Assembly (NCBI GenBank): GCA_049971355.1
Contig: JBMFLE010000029.1
Span: forward strand, 1-8,466
Origin: JBMFLE01 sp049971355
GTDB taxonomy: Bacteria > Patescibacteriota > Patescibacteriia > UBA2591 > UBA4787
DNA length: 8,466 bases
Reading direction: 5' to 3'
A model generated the notes under the pieces. It saw nothing but the letters and a program-made list of their open reading frames with translations. It ran no database searches and was not told where the DNA came from. This document shows positions 1 through 5,940 of the stretch, one piece after another (the stretch's first letter is position 1; every line of letters starts with the position of its first letter). A program made the translations under genes and the position numbers.

Positions 1-388
1 CAGCCGCTGCCTTTCTCGTTTCAATTTCAGCGATTTTCTTTTTCGCCTTTTCCGGTTTAATTTCATCTAAAATAATTTCAATATGAGAACTTCTCTTTCT
101 AATCGGCGTAGCGCGTCCAAAGGCTTTTGGCATCCATCTTTTAATCGCTGGTCCTTCATTAACCACAATTTTTTTAATGTATAAATTCTCTTTTTTAAGC
201 CCAAAATTATGTTCAGCATTGGCAATGGCTGAATGGAGGGTCTTAATAATAAATTGACTCGCTTTTCGTGGGATAAACCGGAGTTGATTTTCTGCCTGAG
301 TAACCTCAAGACCGCGGATGACATCCGCTACCAAACGCGTTTTTTTCGGAGAAATCCGCAAATATCTTGAAATAGCTTTAATCTCCAT
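1..388 (-). CDS. rplV: 50S ribosomal protein L22 (3' end cut by window edge)
   Basis: Ribosomal protein L22 binds 23S rRNA early in 50S assembly, and its long beta-hairpin lines the peptide exit tunnel opposite L4. I translated this frame by hand from the ATG at 388. It opens MEIKAISRYLRISPKKTRLV and runs 129 codons without a stop to the left edge. Residues 15-60 hold the helical core. Residues 76-108 hold the family's C-terminal signature (VNEGPAIKRWMPKAFGRAT, then RKRSSHIEI), which includes the tunnel hairpin. Typical L22 is about 110 residues, so the last visible part (111-129, rich in Lys, Glu and Ala) is already a C-terminal extension whose length is unknown. It starts 21 nt after rpsS, with an A/T-rich spacer and no Shine-Dalgarno. 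Identity is secure; only the 3' end is missing. Confidence 0.95.
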   Translation of the reverse strand, partial: MEIKAISRYLRISPKKTRLVADVIRGLEVTQAENQLRFIPRKASQFIIKTLHSAIANAEHNFGLKKENLYIKKIVVNEGPAIKRWMPKAFGRATPIRKRSSHIEIILDEIKPEKAKKKIAEIETRKAAA

Positions 389-409
389 ATTAAATAATAA
401 AACAATTTT

Positions 410-751
410 TTATTTCTTTTTGGTTTCTTCCAATTTAGCTGGGGCCTGGCTCTTCGCCGCCGCTGCCGCTGATGCTGCCTCTAATTCTCTTTGCATCTTG
501 CCACCATGTTTAATAAATTTTCGAGTTGGAGCAAATTCACCGAGTTTATGACCAATCATTTCTTCGGTAATAAAAACCGGCACATGTGTTTTACCATTAT
601 GAACACCAATAGTAAAGCCGACCATTTCCGGAACAATGGTTGATTCTCTAGACCAGGTTTTAATTATTGTTTTATCGCCTGGTTTTAATTTAGATATTTT
701 TTGGAGTAACTTGGGATCAACCCAAGGTCCTTTCTTTAATGACCGTGCCAT
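410..751 (-). CDS. rpsS: 30S ribosomal protein S19
   Basis: S19 sits in the head of the 30S subunit, pairs with S13 and contacts the A-site side of the decoding region. The 113-residue product opens MARSLKKGPWVDPKLL, the standard S19 start. Residues 37-73 carry the family signature (STIVPEMVGFTIGVHNG, then HVPVF, EMIGHKLGEFAPTR). The usual protein is about 92 residues and the core ends near residue 84. The remaining ~29 residues form a low-complexity tail with an Ala run (93-99) and a Lys-rich end, similar in style to the L22 tail next door. The start follows an unusually long 137-nt spacer after rplB. No Shine-Dalgarno precedes the ATG; the leader is A/T-rich. Stop is TAA. Confidence 0.97.
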   Translation of the reverse strand: MARSLKKGPWVDPKLLQKISKLKPGDKTIIKTWSRESTIVPEMVGFTIGVHNGKTHVPVFITEEMIGHKLGEFAPTRKFIKHGGKMQRELEAASAAAAAKSQAPAKLEETKKK

Positions 752-888
752 AATCGCTTTGCTACAAAAATTAAATATAAAAGACTAAAAACACAAACAA
801 AATATCTAAATATGTGTTTTTTATTTTCTTGCCCGCCTTTCCACAGAAAGGGTGGGGTGAAGCTTTTTATTTTTTATCTTAGGGAAAT
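752..888. other. 137-nt structured spacer between rplB and rpsS
   Basis: These two genes are usually only a few to a few tens of bases apart in S10-type clusters, but here they are separated by 137 nt with no usable reading frame. Two inverted repeats are visible. One is GC-rich: CCTTTC (836-841) pairs with GAAAGG (846-851) around a 4-nt loop, and CCC (832-834) pairs with GGG (854-856) beyond a small internal loop. The other is AT-rich: AAAAACAC (787-794) pairs with GTGTTTTT (814-821) around a 19-nt loop. Read on the minus strand, neither is followed by a clean U-tract, so I do not call a terminator. The spacer could hold a processing site, a translational control element or a repeat remnant. 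Confidence 0.6.
832..856 (-). repeat. GC-rich hairpin in the rplB-rpsS spacer
   Basis: The stem has six perfect pairs (CCTTTC/GAAAGG, loop CACA on the plus strand), a small internal loop, then three G-C pairs. It stands out as GC-rich in a strongly AT-rich spacer. The T-rich stretch lies on the plus-strand downstream side (863-877), where there is no gene to terminate. On the transcribed strand the hairpin is followed by an A-rich run. This fits an inserted palindromic repeat or an intercistronic RNA structure better than an intrinsic terminator. Confidence 0.55.
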
Positions 889-1713
889 CTACTTCCGTCT
901 TTTAATAATGTATTTATCACTCCACTTCCCCCTTTTTCTCGTTTTGACTCCCAAGGCTGGTTTTCCCCAAGGTGTTTTAGGATGAATTAAACCAATCGGA
1001 GAATGTCCTTCGCCACCACCATGAGGATGGTCAACCGGGTTCATTGCTTTGCCACGAACTGATGGCCTAATTCCTCTTAATCTCATTCTACCTGCTTTAC
1101 CCCAACGCACAAGCCGCCAATCCGGATTACTAATCTGACCTAGGCTGGCCAAACAATCTTCTGAAACCAGCCTTATTTCTCCTGAAGGCAATTTTAATTG
1201 AGCAAATTTATTTTCTTTAGTCATCAAGACCGCGCCTGTGCCAGCTGAACGGATTATTTTTCCGCCGCTTCCTGGTGATAATTCAATATTATGAACAAAA
1301 TATCCAGTAGGAATATATTTTAAAGGCATTCGATTACCCGGTTTTACCTCAATTTTATTTTTTGAAAACATTATTTCGTCTCCAATTTTTAAATCCTGAG
1401 GGGCTAAAATGTATCGCCTTTCGCCATCTTTAAAACAAATTAAAGCAATCCAGGCGCTTCGATTTGGATCGTATTCTAAAGCCTCAACTTTTGCCGGAAT
1501 ATCAAATTTGTCTTGTTTAAAATCAATCTGACGATATAATTTTTTGACACCGCCACCCTTATGTCGAACTGTAAGCTGACCAGCGCTGCGCCCAGCTTTT
1601 TCTTTACGATAAACGGTCAAACTTTTTTCTGGCTCTTTTTTTGATAATGATGAAGTGTCAACTTTGCTTGTCCCCCGTCTGCCAGGGGTTGTTGGTTTAT
1701 ATAATTTTAACAT
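889..1713 (-). CDS. rplB: 50S ribosomal protein L2
   Basis: L2 is a primary 23S rRNA-binding protein that joins the subunits and lies near the peptidyl transferase centre. The 274-residue product has the normal family length (E. coli about 273). It opens MLKLYKPTTPGRRGTS. It keeps the basic segment around residues 41-62 (GRSAGQLTVRHKGGGVKK) with the OB-like RNA-binding region after it. The C-terminal signature MNPVDHPHGGGEG falls at 224-236, and the conserved His lands at residue 229, the position known to matter in E. coli L2. The end is the usual basic tail (KTRKRGKWSDKYIIKRRK). The ATG at 1713 follows a 64-nt spacer from rplW. A weak AGG lies too far upstream to act as a normal ribosome binding site. 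Stop is TAG. Confidence 0.98.
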   Translation of the reverse strand: MLKLYKPTTPGRRGTSKVDTSSLSKKEPEKSLTVYRKEKAGRSAGQLTVRHKGGGVKKLYRQIDFKQDKFDIPAKVEALEYDPNRSAWIALICFKDGERRYILAPQDLKIGDEIMFSKNKIEVKPGNRMPLKYIPTGYFVHNIELSPGSGGKIIRSAGTGAVLMTKENKFAQLKLPSGEIRLVSEDCLASLGQISNPDWRLVRWGKAGRMRLRGIRPSVRGKAMNPVDHPHGGGEGHSPIGLIHPKTPWGKPALGVKTRKRGKWSDKYIIKRRK

Positions 1714-1737
1714 AAAATCATCTTAACCTACAATTAG

Positions 1738-1760
1738 TTTCTATGCGAAATTGATAGAAA
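1738..1760 (-). repeat. Small hairpin in the rplW-rplB spacer
   Basis: TTTCTAT (1738-1744) and ATAGAAA (1754-1760) form a perfect 7-bp inverted repeat around a 9-nt loop, inside the 64-nt spacer between rplW and rplB. It is AT-rich and has no U-tract on the transcribed side, so a terminator is unlikely. It may be a weak intercistronic RNA structure or chance. Confidence 0.35.
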
Positions 1761-1777
1761 TTTATTGTTTGATTCTG

Positions 1778-2155
1778 TTACTTCTTAGTAAAATCTATTT
1801 TCTCCCCCCTTTTTAAAGTGACAATCGCTTTTTTCCAATTTTTGGTTTTTCCTCTTGCTCTACCGTAACGGACAAACTTACCTTTGATATTTATAATCTG
1901 AATTTTAAGTGGCTCAACATTATACAATTCTTTAATTGCTTTCTTAATCTCAATTTTATTAGTTCGAGGAGAAACTTCAAATACATATTTATTAAGTGTT
2001 TCTAAGCCGGTAGCTTTTTCTGTAATAATCGGCTTAATTAAAATCCGGTGAGCAATTTTTGCTGGCTTTGCTGGTAAAACAACAGGTTGGGCTTCAGGAG
2101 CCTTCTCTGGTTTCTTCTCAATCTCTTTTTTTTCTTTCTTCTTGCTGAACAACAT
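1778..2155 (-). CDS. rplW: 50S ribosomal protein L23
   Basis: L23 binds 23S rRNA at the tunnel exit and is the docking site for trigger factor and the signal recognition particle. The 125-residue product has the L23 core from about residue 38 (ILIKPIITEKAT) through the conserved NKYVFEVSPRTNKIEIKKAI region to the end (WKKAIVTLKRGEKIDF). The core matches the usual ~95-100 residues. The first ~35 residues are an extra low-complexity N-terminus rich in Lys, Glu, Pro and Ala. No other Met lies before the core, so the extension is either real or the start codon is non-ATG inside it. It lies 35 nt after rplD and 64 nt before rplB. No Shine-Dalgarno is visible. Stop is TAA. Confidence 0.95.
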   Translation of the reverse strand: MLFSKKKEKKEIEKKPEKAPEAQPVVLPAKPAKIAHRILIKPIITEKATGLETLNKYVFEVSPRTNKIEIKKAIKELYNVEPLKIQIINIKGKFVRYGRARGKTKNWKKAIVTLKRGEKIDFTKK

Positions 2156-2190
2156 AAACGCTTCGCTAAAACCAAAAATTAAAAAACATT

Positions 2191-2844
2191 TTATTTTTTA
2201 TTTTGAGTCGATTTATCGGCAAATTTTTTTTCTATTTCTTTTAATGTTTCTTTCGTCGTCAATAAATAATCGTATTTTAATATATCCAAAAGATTTAAAT
2301 TTTCAATTGATAAAATTTTAAGATTAGAAATGTTCCTTGCTGCTCTCGTTAATTCTTTTTCCTTTTTTGGTTGATAAATAAAAAGATATTTTTTTGCTTT
2401 AACCGGTAATTTCTGAAGAATCTGACTAAATTCTTTGGTTTTTTTATTTTCTAATTTTATTTCATCTAAAACGATAATTTTTTTATCCATTGCTTTATCA
2501 GATAAAGTCATTAACAACGCTTTTCGACGAACTTTTTTATTAATCTTTTGAGTATAATTTCTTTCTTTTCTTGGACCAAAAATTACACCGCCGCCTCTCC
2601 ACAATGGCGAACGAATTGAACCGGCCCTGGCTCGGCCAGTACCTTTCTGTCGCCAGGGTTTTCTGCCGCCGCCCCGCACTTCACCCCGTGTTTTGGTATG
2701 AGCCCAGGGCTTTCTCAAATTAGCCAACATAGCTGTTACCACGCTCTGAATCAATTCAACTTTTGGCTTAACGCCAAAAACTTCAGTCGATAATCTGACT
2801 GTCCCAACTTTCTCTCCTAGCTGATTATATACGCTTATATTCAT
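2191..2844 (-). CDS. rplD: 50S ribosomal protein L4
   Basis: L4 is an early-assembly 23S rRNA-binding protein whose extended loop reaches the exit tunnel constriction. In E. coli it also represses the S10 operon. The 217-residue product is close to the usual ~200-210. The N-terminal beta-strand begins MNISVYNQLGEKVG. The diagnostic tunnel loop is at 44-90, with KTRGEVRGGGRKPWRQKGTG followed by RARAGSIRSPLWRGGG and FGP. The C-terminal Rossmann-like domain follows (KKIIVLDEIKLENKKTKEF, then the YDYLLTTKETL end). A Lys/Gln-rich tail closes it. The start at 2844 is 23 nt after rplC. The spacer is AT-rich with a 5-bp inverted repeat (TACTA/TAGTA, 2853-2865) and no Shine-Dalgarno. Stop is TAA. Confidence 0.97.
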   Translation of the reverse strand: MNISVYNQLGEKVGTVRLSTEVFGVKPKVELIQSVVTAMLANLRKPWAHTKTRGEVRGGGRKPWRQKGTGRARAGSIRSPLWRGGGVIFGPRKERNYTQKINKKVRRKALLMTLSDKAMDKKIIVLDEIKLENKKTKEFSQILQKLPVKAKKYLFIYQPKKEKELTRAARNISNLKILSIENLNLLDILKYDYLLTTKETLKEIEKKFADKSTQNKK

Positions 2845-2867
2845 AACAAGGCTACTAATGTAGTAAT

Positions 2868-3467
2868 TTATAAAGACTTAATTTCTAACAAACTTCCCCT
2901 CACCCCTGGCACTGCACCTTTTACCACCAACAAATTCTTCTCTGGATTTACTTCCATCACTTCTAAATTTTTAATCGTCACTCTTTCTCCGCCCATTCGA
3001 CCGGCCATCCTTTTACCTTTAGGAACTTTACCTGAATGGGCCCTAATTGAACCAATTGAACCCGGCATTCTTGCCTGATCTTTATGACCATGACTGGCTG
3101 GCTGACCATGAAAATGATGACGTTTTACTACCCCAGCAAAACCTTTACCCTTGGAAACACCCGAAATAACCACTTTCTCCTCTGGTTGAAAAATATCAAC
3201 TTTTATCTCTTGGCCAATTTTATATTTAGAAATATCATCTTTAAATTCTCTGAGATATTTAAACTCTTTGCCTTTCATTGTTTTTTTTATTTTCTTCGCT
3301 TTAGTTATTTTCTGATAACCGATTTGGATTGCTTCATATTTATCTTTATCTTTTGTTTTAATTTGAGTAACCAAACAAGGTCCGGCTTCAACGATTGTTA
3401 CCGGAATTACTTTAGAGTCTTTAAAAATTTGACTCATTTCAATTTTTCTACCCAAGATGAATTTCAT
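2868..3467 (-). CDS. rplC: 50S ribosomal protein L3
   Basis: L3 is one of the two assembly-initiator proteins of the 50S subunit, and its internal loop reaches towards the peptidyl transferase centre. The 199-residue product is near the usual ~205-210. It opens MKFILGRKIEMSQIF. The family signature is at 104-127 (VSKGKGFAGVVKRHHFHG, then SHG). The central loop at 134-160 contains MPGSIGSIRAHSGKV and KRMAGRMGGERV, and the C-terminal NLLVVKGAVPG is standard. E. coli L3 has a Gln in this loop (Gln150, methylated by PrmB). Here the aligned stretch reads SIRAHS, with no Gln. The ATG at 3467 lies 13 nt after a strong hairpin (3481-3515). An AGG touches the start codon too closely to be a normal ribosome binding site. 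Stop is TAA. Confidence 0.97.
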   Translation of the reverse strand: MKFILGRKIEMSQIFKDSKVIPVTIVEAGPCLVTQIKTKDKDKYEAIQIGYQKITKAKKIKKTMKGKEFKYLREFKDDISKYKIGQEIKVDIFQPEEKVVISGVSKGKGFAGVVKRHHFHGQPASHGHKDQARMPGSIGSIRAHSGKVPKGKRMAGRMGGERVTIKNLEVMEVNPEKNLLVVKGAVPGVRGSLLEIKSL

Positions 3468-3480
3468 ACCTACGACTAAG

Positions 3481-3515
3481 ATTGCTTCGCCCTGACAAAG
3501 TCAAAGCGAAGCAAT
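3481..3515 (-). repeat. Perfect two-tier palindrome just upstream of rplC
   Basis: ATTGCTTCGC (3481-3490) and GCGAAGCAAT (3506-3515) form a perfect 10-bp stem. Inside it, TGAC (3493-3496) and GTCA (3500-3503) form a second 4-bp stem with an AAA loop, separated from the outer stem by a 2x2 internal loop. It occupies about half of the 73-nt metG-rplC spacer and ends 13 nt before the rplC ATG. No U-tract follows on the transcribed strand, so it is not an obvious terminator. Its GC-rich arms contrast with the surroundings. It may be a dispersed palindromic repeat, an RNA control element for the ribosomal genes, or both. The heptamer GCTTCGC recurs at 2160-2166 and 5387-5393. Confidence 0.75.
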
Positions 3516-3540
3516 AACCACTTCGGATCCATTTAATAAA

Positions 3541-5094
3541 CTACTTAGTAACTATTCTTGGAAAAAGTGCCTCGACCTTTTTAATTTGATAATTTTTAAC
3601 ATCTGCCCAAATTTTTGCTTTTTCTAATGATTTTTTAATTTCCTGTCGCAAACCTCCTAGGGCTTCAAAAATTCTTTGGCTAATCTCAGGCATAAATGGT
3701 TGAATTAGCCAAGAAATATGTCTTAAACTTTCAATTAGAATATACATCACTTTTTGAAATTTGTCAAGATCGGTTTTGGCCAACTGCCAAGGTTTTTCTT
3801 GGTCGATATATCTATCGCTGAAAGTCATCAAATCTAAAATTGATTCAATTGCTTTTTCAAAAGCCAAATTCTCTATTGCCTTATCATAATTTTGCCAAAT
3901 TTCTTTTATTTTTTGCTGAAACTTTAAAAAATCATCCGTTTTTTCTCTATTAGTATTAAATTCGTAATTTGGATTAAATTTGGTAGCTAAAGTTAAAACG
4001 CGAGCCACTAAGTTGCCTATCCCCCCGGCCAAATCTGAATTATATTTTTCATAAAATTTTTCCATTGAAATATCACCATCCTGACCAAAAGGAAAGGCAC
4101 TCAAAAGCAAGTAGCGGGTTGCATCTGAACCAAAAATCCTAACCATTTCAACCGGATCAATAACATTGCCTAATGATTTACTCATTTTTTGACCAGCGAC
4201 AGTAAAAAATCCATGAACAAATAATTTTTTTGGCAACGGTAATTCCAAAGCCAAAAGCATAGCCGGCCAAATCACAGCATGAAAACGCAAAATATCTTTA
4301 CCAATTAATTGAACTTCTGGCGGCCAAAATTTAATCATTAATGATTGATTGACACTTTTTGGTCTACCGTCCCAGCCAAGGCCAGTTAAATAATTTAACA
4401 GGGCTTCAATCCAAACATAAATTGTTTGCGACTCGTCCCAAGGCACAGGGATGCCCCATTCAACTTTGGCTCGCGAGATAGCTAAATCTTCCAATTTTTC
4501 TGATTTTAAAAATCCGAGTACTTCATTTTTTCTCTCTTTCGGCTCAATCACCCATTCGCCGCTGTCAATCAATTTCAATAAAGGTTCCTGAAAAGCAGAG
4601 AGTTTAAAGAAATAGCAATCCTCAGACAATGTCACAGGCTCCTTTTGATGAAAGGGACATTTACCGTCAACCAATTCTTTTTCAGTATAATATCTTTCAC
4701 AACCAAGACAATAAAGTCCGGAATAAACGCCTTTATAAATTAATCCTTTATCATAAAGTGCCTGAACTGCTTTGGCTGCCGCTTTTTCATGGTCCGGATC
4801 AGTGGTCCGAATAAAATTATCATAAGCAATCTGTAATTGGTCCCAAACAAATTTATACTTGGCTGCATTTTCGTCACACCATTCTTTCGGCGTCTTATTC
4901 TGTTCTTTGGCTGATTCTGCCAATTTTGCTCCATGTTCGTCGGTCCCGGTTAAAAAGAAAACATCCTCGCCCTTCATTCGATGATAGCGAGCCGCCACAT
5001 CAGCCGCAATTGTCGTATAGGCTCCGCCCAAATGCGGCTCAGCATTAACATAATAAATTGGAGTAGTAATGTAGAACTTAGACATATTTAACAT
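3541..5094 (-). CDS. metG: Methionyl-tRNA synthetase
   Basis: This class I enzyme charges tRNA-Met and initiator tRNA with methionine using ATP in the cytoplasm. The 517-residue product has FYITTPIYYVN near the start, the HIGH-type motif as HLGG (21-24), and LTGTDEHG (48-55). A single zinc knuckle uses Cys129, Cys132, Cys146 and His149, the CxxC...CPxH pattern known from Thermus-type MetRS. KMSKS is at 303-307. The anticodon-binding helical domain occupies about 350-490. It ends at LFPRI, with no C-terminal EMAP-II/OB-fold tRNA-binding domain. Two ATGs are possible: 5094, and 5085 (MSKFYITTPIYY), which looks more like typical family starts; neither has a Shine-Dalgarno. A good promoter sits about 45 nt upstream. 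It may be co-transcribed with rplC, 73 nt downstream. Stop is TAG. Confidence 0.97.
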   Translation of the reverse strand: MLNMSKFYITTPIYYVNAEPHLGGAYTTIAADVAARYHRMKGEDVFFLTGTDEHGAKLAESAKEQNKTPKEWCDENAAKYKFVWDQLQIAYDNFIRTTDPDHEKAAAKAVQALYDKGLIYKGVYSGLYCLGCERYYTEKELVDGKCPFHQKEPVTLSEDCYFFKLSAFQEPLLKLIDSGEWVIEPKERKNEVLGFLKSEKLEDLAISRAKVEWGIPVPWDESQTIYVWIEALLNYLTGLGWDGRPKSVNQSLMIKFWPPEVQLIGKDILRFHAVIWPAMLLALELPLPKKLFVHGFFTVAGQKMSKSLGNVIDPVEMVRIFGSDATRYLLLSAFPFGQDGDISMEKFYEKYNSDLAGGIGNLVARVLTLATKFNPNYEFNTNREKTDDFLKFQQKIKEIWQNYDKAIENLAFEKAIESILDLMTFSDRYIDQEKPWQLAKTDLDKFQKVMYILIESLRHISWLIQPFMPEISQRIFEALGGLRQEIKKSLEKAKIWADVKNYQIKKVEALFPRIVTK

Positions 5095-5136
5095 TTAAAT
5101 TTAGAGGAATGTTTTACTCATTCTATATAATCTATT

Positions 5137-5165
5137 AGTATAGCAAATTTTTCCATTAAGGACAA
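5137..5165 (-). promoter_or_regulatory. Sigma70-type promoter for metG (and possibly the ribosomal genes)
   Basis: On the minus strand, TTGTCC (5165-5160) is followed after exactly 17 nt by TATACT (5142-5137), and TGC directly before it makes an extended -10. Transcription would start near 5130, leaving a leader of roughly 35-45 nt before metG. The -35 matches the consensus at 4 of 6 positions and the -10 at 5 of 6. It lies in the only gene-free stretch between rsmI and metG. This is the best promoter I see in the window. Confidence 0.65.
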
Positions 5166-5187
5166 TTGGTCACTCAAAACTGACTAT

Positions 5188-5196
5188 ATTATACCA
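5188..5196 (-). promoter_or_regulatory. Extended -10 element, second promoter candidate for metG
   Basis: TGGTATAAT on the minus strand is a perfect extended -10 (TGnTATAAT). The base positions for a -35 fall in the last codons of rsmI, and no good TTGACA-like hexamer is seen at 16-18 nt (a TTGTCT lies at the short spacing of 14). An extended -10 can work without a strong -35. It would give a longer metG leader of about 90 nt. Confidence 0.45.
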
Positions 5197-5205
5197 CAAA
5201 AATAT

Positions 5206-5922
5206 CTAGACAAGAACAGTTTTTTTAGGAGCAACCATAACCACAAATTCTCCTCTGACACCACTTTCTTGGCTGATCTTTTTAATCACTTCATTAATCG
5301 TTCCGCGATAAATTGTTTCAAATTTTTTTGTTAATTCGCGACAGACAACCACTTGCCTTTCCGCCGATTGACACCGATTACTACCTGCTTCGCCAGCAAA
5401 TAGACGCTGTAAATCACAAAGCGTCTTGATGATTCGATAGGGCGATTCATAAAAAATAACGGTCTGCTTTGATTCCATAATTTCTTGAAAAAATTTTGAA
5501 CGACCTTTTTTGTGGGGTGGAAAACCAAGAAAAATAAATTTGTCAGTCGGAAAACCAGAAACAGAAAGAGCAGCCATAACAGCCGATGGCCCAGGAATAG
5601 AAATAACCTTAATAAATGGTAATTTATCATTGATTATTTTAATCAACTTATTTCCTGGGTCGGAAATACCTGGCGTTCCAGAGTCGGAAACAAGAGCCAA
5701 ATTTTTACCTTTTTGAAGTAATTTAATAATAAAATTTACTTTAGGCAAACGCGAATGTTGATGATAAGAAATTAATGGTTTTTGAATACTATAATGGTCC
5801 AATATTTTCTTGGTTACTCTCGTATCTTCACATAAAATAAAATCAACCTCTTTTAAAATTCTTAAGGCTCTTAAAGTTATATCTTCAAGATTGCCAATAG
5901 GAGTAGCTACAACGTATAACAT
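5206..5922 (-). CDS. rsmI: 16S rRNA (cytidine-1402-2'-O)-methyltransferase RsmI
   Basis: RsmI uses S-adenosylmethionine to methylate the 2'-O of C1402 in the 16S rRNA decoding centre. The 238-residue product opens MLYVVATPIGNLEDITLRAL. It keeps the tetrapyrrole-methylase fold motifs: CEDTRVTKKIL (31-41), LVSDSGTPGISDPG (77-90), IPGPSAVMAALSVSGFPT (109-126), FLGFPPHKKGR (131-141), FYESPYRI (157-164) and CRELTKKFET (194-203). Between DLQRLF and RQVVVCREL the family normally has only a short link. Here there are about ten extra residues, roughly 176-189 (AGEAGSNRCQSAER), encoded by a GC-richer stretch at 5356-5397. The gene is compact (related enzymes are often ~280) and has a short C-terminus. 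The ATG at 5922 has only a weak GTGG upstream. Stop is TAG, inside the metG promoter region. Confidence 0.95.
   Translation of the reverse strand: MLYVVATPIGNLEDITLRALRILKEVDFILCEDTRVTKKILDHYSIQKPLISYHQHSRLPKVNFIIKLLQKGKNLALVSDSGTPGISDPGNKLIKIINDKLPFIKVISIPGPSAVMAALSVSGFPTDKFIFLGFPPHKKGRSKFFQEIMESKQTVIFYESPYRIIKTLCDLQRLFAGEAGSNRCQSAERQVVVCRELTKKFETIYRGTINEVIKKISQESGVRGEFVVMVAPKKTVLV
5356..5397 (-). repeat. Repeat-like in-frame insertion inside rsmI
   Basis: This 42-nt stretch encodes AGEAGSNRCQSAER (residues 176-189), where E. coli RsmI has a link about ten residues shorter. It is visibly richer in G and C than the flanking codons. It contains GCTTCGCC on the plus strand (5387-5394), a core shared with the palindrome before rplC, and a small TGCT/AGCA palindrome. 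This resembles palindromic elements that insert in frame into genes, as known in Rickettsia, but the family here is not identified. Confidence 0.45.
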
Positions 5923-5940
5923 ATATTACCACTTACATAT

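Noticed and set aside
67..324. Minus-strand 85-codon open frame
   Set aside because: It overlaps rplV in another frame and lacks any family pattern, while the rplV frame gives an unmistakable L22.
832..877. Plus-strand intrinsic terminator (GC hairpin followed by T-rich stretch)
   Set aside because: There is no plus-strand gene upstream to terminate, and the T-rich stretch is offset from the stem by several bases.
3084..3479. Plus-strand 131-codon open frame opposite rplC
   Set aside because: Its product is Phe/Tyr/Asn-rich, as expected from the antisense of a Lys-rich gene; L3 on the other strand is clear.
3468..3540. rpsJ fragment or tRNA gene between metG and rplC
   Set aside because: The 73 nt hold only the palindrome and short flanks; no S10 motif or cloverleaf is present.
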